From the NCBI RefSeq assembly GCF_018860745.1, contig NZ_JAHKPY010000014.1, positions 707,214 to 771,213 of the forward strand: a stretch of DNA of 64,000 bases, written 5' to 3'. This document shows, one piece after another, positions 54,737-61,931 of the stretch. The translations under genes and the position numbers were made by a program. The number at the start of each line of letters is the position of its first letter. The stretch's first letter is position 1. Under the pieces are notes generated by a model. It was not told where the DNA came from, made no database searches, and saw only the letters and a list, made by a program, of their open reading frames with translations. The stretch comes from Zobellia uliginosa (lineage in GTDB: Bacteria > Bacteroidota > Bacteroidia > Flavobacteriales > Flavobacteriaceae).

Positions 54737-54754
54737 TTACCGAACATTCGGTAA
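54737..54754. promoter_or_regulatory. TetR operator 2 (upstream of the hydrolase gene)
   Basis: 18-bp palindrome TTACCGAACATTCGGTAA with perfect 8-bp half sites TTACCGAA/TTCGGTAA, 25 nt before the hydrolase ATG. It matches operator 1 at 16 of 18 positions, indicating one regulator. Confidence 0.82.
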
Positions 54755-54779
54755 TAAATTAATCCTTAATATTTTAATT

Positions 54780-55748
54780 ATGAAAAATTTAATTCTTTAT
54801 GCACTGGCTATAGCGCCTTTATTTGTTTCTGGAGCAATATCGGCTGATTTGGAAATATCAACTCATTGTAGTTGTGATGAAAATACAAACAAAGTTAAGT
54901 ATCGAACCCTTGAAGTTAATGGAGTGAATATAGCATACAGAGAAGCAGGAAATCCTGAAAACCAGACTATAGTTTTGCTTCATGGTTTTCCTACTTCATC
55001 TCATCAATATAGAAAAGTACTAAATCAATTATCGGACGAGTTTCATATGATAGCTCCGGATTATCCTGCATTTGGGAACAGTGATTTTCCCGATTCAGAT
55101 AAATTTGAATATACTTTTGATAACCTTGCATCAACTATAGATGCTTTTCTTGAGAAAAAGAACATTACTTCTTATGCATTGATGATTCAAGATTATGGTG
55201 CTCCCATAGGGTTTAGAATTGCCACAGCTCACCCGGAAAGGGTTATGGCTATTATCAACCAAAACGGGAATGCCTATGAAGAAGGATTGGGAGCCGCTTG
55301 GAAGGACACAAAAAGTATGTGGGCTAATAGAAATAAGCAGACAGAAGAAGCTCTTTTACATGCTTTTTCCATAGAAGGCCTAAAGTGGCAATATACACAT
55401 GGAACTAGAAACCCGGAAAACATAGATCCTGACACTTGGAATTTGGACTATTTGAAAATGTCAAGGCCTAATGCCCATGCTGTAAATCTAGATTTGTTCT
55501 ATGATTACCGGAATAACATAAAGTTGTACCCAAAATGGCAGCAATATTTGAGGGATAATCAACCTCCTTTACTCATTGTTTGGGGAAAGAACGACGCTTT
55601 TTTTCCAGAAAGTGGTGCAGAAGCATTTAAGAAAGATGTGAAAGAAATCGACTATAATATTTATGATACCGGCCATTTTGCTCTTGAGGAAGATGCAGAT
55701 AAGATCATTCCTAAAATGAGGATTTTCATGAGAAAACTTAAATTATAA
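54780..55748 (+). CDS. Exported alpha/beta hydrolase with Asp nucleophile
   Basis: 322 residues; signal peptide about 1-22 (VSGAISA). Core of the epoxide hydrolase/haloalkane dehalogenase type: oxyanion HGFPTSSHQYRKV near 68-80, nucleophile elbow MIQDYGAPIGFRIA with Asp138 in place of Ser, acid Asp272 in WGKNDAFFP, His299 in DTGHFALEEDADK. An Asp nucleophile fits epoxide hydrolases and dehalogenases, but the ligand-halide Trp typical after the nucleophile is not evident, so the substrate remains open. Export to the periplasm is unusual for this branch. Transcribed with or after the TetR gene and closed by a terminator at 55766. Confidence 0.85.
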   Translation: MKNLILYALAIAPLFVSGAISADLEISTHCSCDENTNKVKYRTLEVNGVNIAYREAGNPENQTIVLLHGFPTSSHQYRKVLNQLSDEFHMIAPDYPAFGNSDFPDSDKFEYTFDNLASTIDAFLEKKNITSYALMIQDYGAPIGFRIATAHPERVMAIINQNGNAYEEGLGAAWKDTKSMWANRNKQTEEALLHAFSIEGLKWQYTHGTRNPENIDPDTWNLDYLKMSRPNAHAVNLDLFYDYRNNIKLYPKWQQYLRDNQPPLLIVWGKNDAFFPESGAEAFKKDVKEIDYNIYDTGHFALEEDADKIIPKMRIFMRKLKL

Positions 55749-55765
55749 GAATATTTTTTACAGGT

Positions 55766-55788
55766 AAAAGCCCCGTTTGGGGCTTTTT
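55766..55788 (+). terminator. Intrinsic terminator after the hydrolase
   Basis: AAAAGCCCC-GTTT-GGGGCTTTTT: 9-bp stem, 4-nt loop, T5 tail. Confidence 0.88.
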
Positions 55789-55866
55789 GCAGTTGTTTTA
55801 TTGTTAGGTAGATCTATTACAAATTACTCTTGGTTGTAAAATTCAACTTTCACTACCTTAGCAATT

Positions 55867-56646
55867 ATGAAGGCAATTGAAATTAGAACCGTAAATGTCG
55901 TTCAATATATCAAACCTTTGCGAGAAGGAGGTTCACTTCCGGGTCTAGTAAAGGCAGATGATGAATTTTTGTATGTTATTAAATTCAGAGGTGCAGGCCA
56001 GGGTAAAAAGGCTTTGATTGCTGAACTTATTGGGGCAGAATTAGCACGTGCTATGGGTCTTAAAGTACCTGAAATTGTTTTCATGAATTTGGACGATAGT
56101 TTTAGTAAAACTGAGCCAGATGAAGAAATTCAAGATTTACTTAAATTCAGTGTGGGTCTGAATCTTGGCTTGCATTACCTCTCGGGTTCCATAGTTTATG
56201 ATCCGTTGGTTTCTGTTGCGGACCCTTTTACGGCTTCAAAAGTTGTTCTTTTGGATAGTATGATCAGTAATATAGACCGTACGGCAAAGAATACGAATTT
56301 GCTCAATTGGCATAAAGAACTTTGGCTGATTGATCATGGGTCTAGTTTTTATTTCCACCATAACTGGGAAACTTGGAATACTCATTTAGAAAGAACCTTC
56401 CCCGCTATTAAGGACCATGTGCTTTTGGAGCGTGCTACTGAGTTGCCAAAGGCCGCAGAAGATATCAGAGCAAACATAAATGAAGCTACCATTACAGAAA
56501 TTATATCTAAAATTCCCGAAGATTGGTTATTGAGTGAATCTGACCCCATAACACCACAAGAGAAACTAGCTGCTTATAGGAAGTTTTTAGAAACAAGATT
56601 GGCAAAATTAGAAGTGTTGGTTAAAGAGGCCCAAGATGCAAGATAG
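55867..56646 (+). CDS. HipA-like kinase
   Basis: 259 residues matching the HipA-like kinase family. Nucleotide-binding Lys39 in FLYVIKFRG preceded by a Gly-rich stretch (REGGSLPGLVK), catalytic loop SNIDRTAKNTNLL (Asp137, Asn142), metal-binding Asp156 in LWLIDHGSSFYF. It is much shorter than HipA (about 440) and lacks the HipA N-terminal subdomain; there is no HipB-like gene nearby. It overlaps the DUF3037 gene by 11 nt. Kinase activity is expected; substrate (HipA targets glutamyl-tRNA synthetase) is unknown here. Confidence 0.85.
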   Translation: MKAIEIRTVNVVQYIKPLREGGSLPGLVKADDEFLYVIKFRGAGQGKKALIAELIGAELARAMGLKVPEIVFMNLDDSFSKTEPDEEIQDLLKFSVGLNLGLHYLSGSIVYDPLVSVADPFTASKVVLLDSMISNIDRTAKNTNLLNWHKELWLIDHGSSFYFHHNWETWNTHLERTFPAIKDHVLLERATELPKAAEDIRANINEATITEIISKIPEDWLLSESDPITPQEKLAAYRKFLETRLAKLEVLVKEAQDAR

Positions 56647-57019
56647 AGTTACATACGAATTTGCTATTATAAGGCTAGTGCCCAAGGTAGAACGAGGAGA
56701 ATTCATTAACGTCGGAGCCATAGTATTCTCTAAAAGAAAAAAATTCTTAGGAATAAAATTCTTGGTAAATCGCAAGCGTATTCAGGCTTTTACATCAGAG
56801 ATAGAACCCGATATTATTGAAGATTATTTAAAAGCTTGGGAGAAGGTATGTGAGGGTGAACCCAAAGGTGGAGCTATAGGGAAGTTAGATTTACCATCAA
56901 GATTTCGTTGGCTTACAGCTTCTAGAAGTACCATTATTCAAAGTTCAAAACCACATCCAGGTCTTTGCTTTGATCCTGAACAGGAATTAGAAAATCTCTT
57001 TGAAAAAAATGTGCTTTAG
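56636..57019 (+). CDS. DUF3037 protein, partner of the HipA-like kinase
   Basis: 127 residues: YEFAIIRLVPKVERGEFINV, GAIVFSKRKKFLGIKFLVNR, KRIQAFTSEIEPDIIEDYLK, FRWLTASRSTIIQSSKPHPG, LCFDPEQELENLFE. This matches DUF3037, whose genes often follow HipA-like kinase genes. Its ATG lies 11 nt inside the kinase gene, so translation is coupled. Function unknown; antitoxin, substrate or adaptor roles are all possible. No signal peptide. Confidence 0.85.
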   Translation: MQDRVTYEFAIIRLVPKVERGEFINVGAIVFSKRKKFLGIKFLVNRKRIQAFTSEIEPDIIEDYLKAWEKVCEGEPKGGAIGKLDLPSRFRWLTASRSTIIQSSKPHPGLCFDPEQELENLFEKNVL

Positions 57020-57304
57020 AGAAAGTCAATCGTTTTTTGATACATATTCCTAAAGCGGCCTAGGGAAGTTGTTAAAAGTAATATTGTGTTGTGTATTCCT
57101 GTTAAAATATAGGGGTTTGTACTTTTTAGTTTACGGGCTTTTACCTTGTTTCAAAAAAATAAGTTTAAATTTAAGGACTGCTTTGTATTGATTAGCAGAT
57201 TCCTACTCCCTCATGGAAGTATGCGACCTAGTCTTAAAGCTAGGTTTCGTAATAGTAATGCCGGTATTGTCCCCAGTTCTAACCTAAATAACCGTAGTAT
57301 CCAG

Positions 57305-58462
57305 ATGAGTCAACCACTTAGCCTAAAAAATCATTTTAATAAGGATAATGAATACACCCAGACTATTCTAAACAATATGGGTGATTCCGTTTTTGTTAAG
57401 GATGATCAAAGTAGAATAATTTTGGTAAATGAAGCTTTCTGTAAAATGATGGGCCTTTCCTGTGAGGAAATCATTGGAAAGACACTTGCTGAAGAGGTGA
57501 CGAAAGAAGAGCGTGAATCTTTTTTGAAGATTGATAGGCAAGTCTTGGCAGATGGTATTGAAAGTATCGTTGAAGAGAATATGACGGTTAGAGGAGGAAC
57601 AAAAAAGGTGTTATCTACAAGGAAATCACGCTTTGTAGATGGTGAAGGGAATAAATTCCTTGTATGTGTGGTACGGGATATTACGGAAAAGAAAAAGGCG
57701 GCAGAGGCCTTAAGAAAAAGAGAGTCGGAATTGAAAGATGTTGTAGCTACAAGAGATAGATTATTCTCTATTATAGCTCATGATTTAAGAAGTCCGTTTA
57801 ACAATATTACATTGTTATCTGAATTGTTAGAAGACTCGATAAAAAAGAATGATATTGGCCAATCTCAAGAATACTTGGAACTCATTAACAAGACTACAAG
57901 CAATACTCTTAGTTTACTGGACAATCTTTTAGATTGGACAAAATCTCAAACGGGATTAAGGGATTTTAAATCAGAAAAAGTTAATATCAACAAGATTTTG
58001 TCCCAAACTTTAGAATTATCCAAAGCAATTGCCAGTACCAAGAATATTGGTTTGAATTTATTGCAAAGTGAGCCTATACACGTATGTTCTGACCATAAGG
58101 TAATAAAAACCATTGTTCGTAATCTGATATCCAATGCTATTAAGTTTACCAAACCCGGAGGTAGAATAGAAGTTTCAACTAAACTTTACGATAAAAATGT
58201 TGAAATTACAGTCTCAGATGATGGCGTAGGTATGAGAACAGATACTTATGAAAAGCTATTCTATGTAAATACAAATATGGCTTGTGTAGGCACCGCAAAT
58301 GAAAAAGGCTCAGGTTTTGGTTTGGTCCTTTGTAAGGAATTCGTAGAAAAATTGGGAGGTACTATTTGGGCAGAAAGCACTTTGGGTAAGGGGAGTGATT
58401 TTAAATTTACTGTTCCTATTAATAAACCAAAACCACCTCGTAGTAGAATACTTAAGAAATAA
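57305..58462 (+). CDS. PAS-domain sensor histidine kinase, soluble
   Basis: 385 residues from ATG 57305 (MSQPLSLKNHFNKDNEYTQT). A PAS domain (about 20-130; DSVFVKDDQSRIILVNEAFC, SFLKIDRQVLADG), then HisKA with phospho-acceptor SIIAHDLRSPFNNI, then HATPase: N box VRNLISNAIKFTKPGG, VSDDGVGMRTD, and GSGFGLVLCKEFVEKLGG. No transmembrane segment, so it reads a cytoplasmic signal. No response regulator gene is near. The frame is open further upstream to a TTG at 57146, with another ATG at 57221, but those residues look non-conserved and the PAS domain begins after the chosen start. Confidence 0.9.
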   Translation: MSQPLSLKNHFNKDNEYTQTILNNMGDSVFVKDDQSRIILVNEAFCKMMGLSCEEIIGKTLAEEVTKEERESFLKIDRQVLADGIESIVEENMTVRGGTKKVLSTRKSRFVDGEGNKFLVCVVRDITEKKKAAEALRKRESELKDVVATRDRLFSIIAHDLRSPFNNITLLSELLEDSIKKNDIGQSQEYLELINKTTSNTLSLLDNLLDWTKSQTGLRDFKSEKVNINKILSQTLELSKAIASTKNIGLNLLQSEPIHVCSDHKVIKTIVRNLISNAIKFTKPGGRIEVSTKLYDKNVEITVSDDGVGMRTDTYEKLFYVNTNMACVGTANEKGSGFGLVLCKEFVEKLGGTIWAESTLGKGSDFKFTVPINKPKPPRSRILKK

Positions 58463-58606
58463 AGTAATTTTTATAGAGAATTTCAGATTTTTATATTGAT
58501 AGTTCAGTAGAGATTATTTCTCTTTACAGAGCTATCTTTTTGTTTCAATCTTATTATACTTCATGAAGATGAATAAAGAGTAATTTCAGCAACATTACAG
58601 AACACA

Positions 58607-59011
58607 ATGGCAGGAGAAAAAAACTTAGTGGAAATGGTAAAGGGGATGACCCCAAAGTTAAATGGAGGTGAATATGTATTTATCACCTTAAACAATGTGA
58701 ACCAGGTTTCAAGAGCTGATACACTTTGCGAGTTTAAAGAGCAAGAGGCTACAACGGTGATCATCTCCAAACAAAAAGCCGATGCACTACGACTTCCTTA
58801 TGAATATGTAGCTTCTTGGATTACTTTATCCGTTCACTCCTCATTAGAAGGCGTAGGGCTAACCGCTTTATTTTCATCAGAATTGGCAAAGCATCATATT
58901 AGCTGTAATGTTGTTGCAGCCTACTATCATGACCATATTTTTGTAGACTGCAAAGATGCCTCAAAAGCTGTAAAGATCCTAGAACGGTTATCCCGGAATT
59001 ACACGGGCTAA
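58607..59011 (+). CDS. ACT-domain protein of unknown function
   Basis: 134 residues: GMTPKLNGGEYVFITLNNVN, then SWITLSVHSSLEGVGLTALF, SSELAKHHISCNVVAAYYHD, HIFVDCKDASKAVKILERLS. Two ACT-like beta-alpha-beta units are visible, the second with the conserved Gly-Leu-Thr pattern of the ACT_7/aspartokinase-type domain. No catalytic domain. Likely ligand-binding; biological role unknown. It stands alone between the histidine kinase and the GntP transporter. Confidence 0.8.
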   Translation: MAGEKNLVEMVKGMTPKLNGGEYVFITLNNVNQVSRADTLCEFKEQEATTVIISKQKADALRLPYEYVASWITLSVHSSLEGVGLTALFSSELAKHHISCNVVAAYYHDHIFVDCKDASKAVKILERLSRNYTG

Positions 59012-59114
59012 GGAATGCTTCACTAGTCTCAAAATGTCTTCACTGAAGTTGGTTTTATGGCTTTTCATTGTCATCTATTTTACTATCTTAGAAGTCTAAA
59101 TACCAACCTAGCTC

Positions 59115-60431
59115 ATGCCACTTGTTATTGTTATTGCCGGAATTTTTGTTCTTTTTATATTAATTGCCCGCTTTAAACTCAACGCTTTCATTGCTTTTAT
59201 CATCGTCTCGCTGTTGGTGGGTGTTGCAGAAGGAATGGATTTTGAGACAGTTACCAAGTCCATTCAATCCGGTATTGGAAATACCCTAGGATATCTCATT
59301 TTGATTCTTGGTCTGGGAGCCATGTTGGGTAAGTTGGTAGCAGATAGTGGTGCGGCGCAGCGTATCACTACCCAAATGGTTGAAAAATTCGGTAAAAGGC
59401 ATATTCAATGGGCTGTGGTACTTACCGGTTTTATAGTAGGTATACCTATGTTCTATACGGTAGGTTTCGTTATACTAATACCCCTGGTATTTACTGTCGC
59501 AGCAGCAACAGGACTTCCCTTAATATATGTAGGGCTGCCTATGTTGGCCTCGCTTTCGGTAACACATGGGTATCTTCCACCTCATCCGGCACCAACAGGA
59601 ATCGCGGTTATTTTTAATGCTGATATTGGTAAGACCTTGCTATACGGTATTCTTGTGGCAATCCCGGCAATTATCGTAGCAGGTCCTCTTTTATCTCGTT
59701 CTATAAAAAATGTCGAGGCAACTCCGCTTAAGGAGTTTTTAAATCCAAGAATTTTGACAGATGATGAAATGCCCAGTACGGCTACTAGTATTCTTACTGC
59801 CTTGTTGCCGGTTATTCTCATTGGTTTTGCATCTATAATGGGATTAATACTTCCAGATGAAAATGAAGTGAGAAAAGCAACGGACATTTTGGGGAATCCT
59901 GTAATGGCTATGCTTATTTCCGTTCTGGTGGCTATTTATACCTTGGGACTGGCAAGAGGCAAAAAAATGAAGGATGTAATGGATTCCGTAGCCAGTGCCG
60001 TTTCGGGTATCACCATGGTGCTTTTGATTATAGCCGGTGCAGGAGCTTTAAAACAAGTTTTAATTGATAGTGGCGTAAGTGATTATATAGGCGAAATGCT
60101 AAAGGGGTCTACCGTTTCACCTTTAATTTTAGCATGGTTAATTGCCACGGTTATACGCGTGTGTGTTGGGTCAGCAACGGTGGCGGGCCTTACTGCTGCA
60201 GGGATTGTTTTGCCGTTGATTGCCAATACGGATGTAAGTCCGGAATTAATGGTTTTGGCTATTGGATCGGGAAGTCTAATGCTATCTCATGTTAACGATA
60301 GTGGATTTTGGCTTTATAAAGAGTATTTTAATCTTTCTGTAAAGGACACTTTAAAAACATGGACCGTAATGGAGACCACTGTTGGTGTTATGGGTCTAAT
60401 AGGGGTGCTAATTTTAGATATTTTTATATAA
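59115..60431 (+). CDS. GntP family gluconate/organic acid symporter
   Basis: 438-residue inner-membrane transporter with about 12 hydrophobic segments. Family marks: FIIVSLLVGVAEGMDFETV near 30-50, IGNTLGYLILILGLGAMLGK near 55-75, VGIPMFYTVGFVILIPLVFT near 117-136, SVTHGYLPPHPAPTGIAVIF near 150-170, and VCVGSATVAGLTAAGIVLPL, LSHVNDSGFWLYKEYFNLSV near the end. Substrate is a sugar acid or related organic acid. The SGNH hydrolase gene follows after 17 nt. Confidence 0.93.
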   Translation: MPLVIVIAGIFVLFILIARFKLNAFIAFIIVSLLVGVAEGMDFETVTKSIQSGIGNTLGYLILILGLGAMLGKLVADSGAAQRITTQMVEKFGKRHIQWAVVLTGFIVGIPMFYTVGFVILIPLVFTVAAATGLPLIYVGLPMLASLSVTHGYLPPHPAPTGIAVIFNADIGKTLLYGILVAIPAIIVAGPLLSRSIKNVEATPLKEFLNPRILTDDEMPSTATSILTALLPVILIGFASIMGLILPDENEVRKATDILGNPVMAMLISVLVAIYTLGLARGKKMKDVMDSVASAVSGITMVLLIIAGAGALKQVLIDSGVSDYIGEMLKGSTVSPLILAWLIATVIRVCVGSATVAGLTAAGIVLPLIANTDVSPELMVLAIGSGSLMLSHVNDSGFWLYKEYFNLSVKDTLKTWTVMETTVGVMGLIGVLILDIFI

Positions 60432-60448
60432 TTTATTCACGTTGTAAG

Positions 60449-61186
60449 ATGATGAAGAGAAGACAATTCATAAACCGAACCGCTCTTGCTATAGCCGGAA
60501 CAGGTCTTATAGGCTGTTTTGACCATTCTAAGTTCCAGTTGAAGAAAAACCAAATAGTGGGTTGTTTTGGAGATAGTATTACCGCTGCAGGAGGTAATGG
60601 CTATGTAGAAATGCTACAGGAGATATTCAATAAAGAGAAGCCGGAACTCAACATTACATTTATAAACTTCGGGAAGGGAAGTGAAACCGTAAGCGGACTT
60701 ACGGAAAAGGACCACCCTGGTCCAAGACCTTATCTTTTTGAACGGTTGGACCAAATTTTAGATGAAAATCCAATTGATGTAGCACTATTCTGTTATGGTA
60801 TTAATGATGGAATATATGGAGCGCCTTCTGAAGAGTTGTTTAGAAGTTTTAAAATAGGGGTGTATTCCTTTTTGGAAAAGATGCGCCAGAGAGATATTAA
60901 GACCATTCTTCTAACTCCACCACCATTGGCTGAAACATTGCCCAGTACTGAAACCTCAAAATCGTATAGTTATAAAAATCCTTACCCCAAGTATGATGCG
61001 GAGGTACTTGAAGAATTTACGGATATTATACTAGATATGCATCACCCTTATGCAAATGCGGAAATTAATATTCGTAAACCCCTTTTTGCAAGTCAAAAGG
61101 AATGCTATGATGAAGATCCTATACACCCAAATAAGCAGGGTCATAGATTGATTGCTGATACGATTTTCGGTAATTTATCGTTTTAA
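60449..61186 (+). CDS. SGNH/GDSL hydrolase, Tat-type lipoprotein
   Basis: 245 residues. Start at ATG 60449 (60452 also possible). The N-terminus (MMKRRQFINRTALAIAGTGL) has twin arginines and ends in a lipobox (GLIGC, Cys23), suggesting Tat export as a lipoprotein. SGNH blocks: GCFGDSITAAGGNGYVEML (Ser43), block III YGINDG, and block V DPIHPNKQGH (Asp and His). Probably an esterase for a substituent of the compound imported by the adjacent GntP transporter (inference from adjacency). Confidence 0.9.
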   Translation: MMKRRQFINRTALAIAGTGLIGCFDHSKFQLKKNQIVGCFGDSITAAGGNGYVEMLQEIFNKEKPELNITFINFGKGSETVSGLTEKDHPGPRPYLFERLDQILDENPIDVALFCYGINDGIYGAPSEELFRSFKIGVYSFLEKMRQRDIKTILLTPPPLAETLPSTETSKSYSYKNPYPKYDAEVLEEFTDIILDMHHPYANAEINIRKPLFASQKECYDEDPIHPNKQGHRLIADTIFGNLSF

Positions 61187-61244
61187 CATTGCCTTAAGTC
61201 CCCATGGCAGGGTATTTGTTATCTTTATCTCGATAATTTGTTCG

Positions 61245-61907
61245 ATGACTAAAAATTTTTCGGTGCTGTTGTTCGCTGTAATGCTGTGCTCCTTTTCAGG
61301 GATGACGGCCCAGACCGATATTCCTCAAAAAAAGGATTTAAAAATTGATGCGGCTAATAAAATCAATGATAATGAAAAGCCAAGTGAGGGTACTTCACTC
61401 AATATTCCTTCTGTTGTTGAAGACCGGCCTCAGGTAGATTTTGATATTGCAAAGCGCAATCCGGTTAAGATGATTGATGACCGTGAGCTTGTTCAAGCAG
61501 GTGCAGGTATGAAGATAGACCCTAAGGTTGGGCCCGTACAACCCAAAGAAGGTACAAAGCAACATTTTCCGGACATGTACATGGGCGATGTTAAAAACAA
61601 CGGAAAGTTTGTGGGTATTGTTTGTCGCGATCATGAAAACGTAGATGGTGATCGCATAAAAATTTATGTGAACGGAGATGTCGTTGATCCTAATATTCTT
61701 TTAACGGGTTCTTTTAAAGGTGTGAATGTAGATTTAAAGAAAGGTTTCAACCGTGTAGATTTTGAGGCTTTAAACACGGGTACTTCGGCACCCAATACTG
61801 CCCAGGTCAATGTTTACGATGACAAAGGTGAGCTTATCTATGCTAACAAATGGCTATTATCGGAAGGTTCAAAAGCTACTCTAATTATCACAAAAGAAGA
61901 AGATTAG
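61245..61907 (+). CDS. Exported protein of unknown function
   Basis: 220 residues from ATG 61245; signal peptide about 1-22 (CSFSGMTAQTD). The mature part is Lys/Asp-rich and then beta-rich: KHFP-like region HFPDMYMGDVKNNGKFVGIV, RIKIYVNGDVVDPNILLTGS, FNRVDFEALNTGTSAPNTAQ, VNVYDDKGELIYANKWLLSE. I do not recognise a named family; the C-terminal ~100 residues look like a beta-sandwich. Periplasmic or surface location is expected. It follows the GntP/SGNH pair after 58 nt and is convergent with the acylase gene. Confidence 0.72.
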   Translation: MTKNFSVLLFAVMLCSFSGMTAQTDIPQKKDLKIDAANKINDNEKPSEGTSLNIPSVVEDRPQVDFDIAKRNPVKMIDDRELVQAGAGMKIDPKVGPVQPKEGTKQHFPDMYMGDVKNNGKFVGIVCRDHENVDGDRIKIYVNGDVVDPNILLTGSFKGVNVDLKKGFNRVDFEALNTGTSAPNTAQVNVYDDKGELIYANKWLLSEGSKATLIITKEED

Positions 61908-61931
61908 AACGTTGTAATTGTAGTTTTTTAT

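Noticed and set aside
55867-57019. hipBA or hipBST toxin-antitoxin module
   Set aside because: The kinase is short and HipA-like, and no HipB-type helix-turn-helix gene adjoins.
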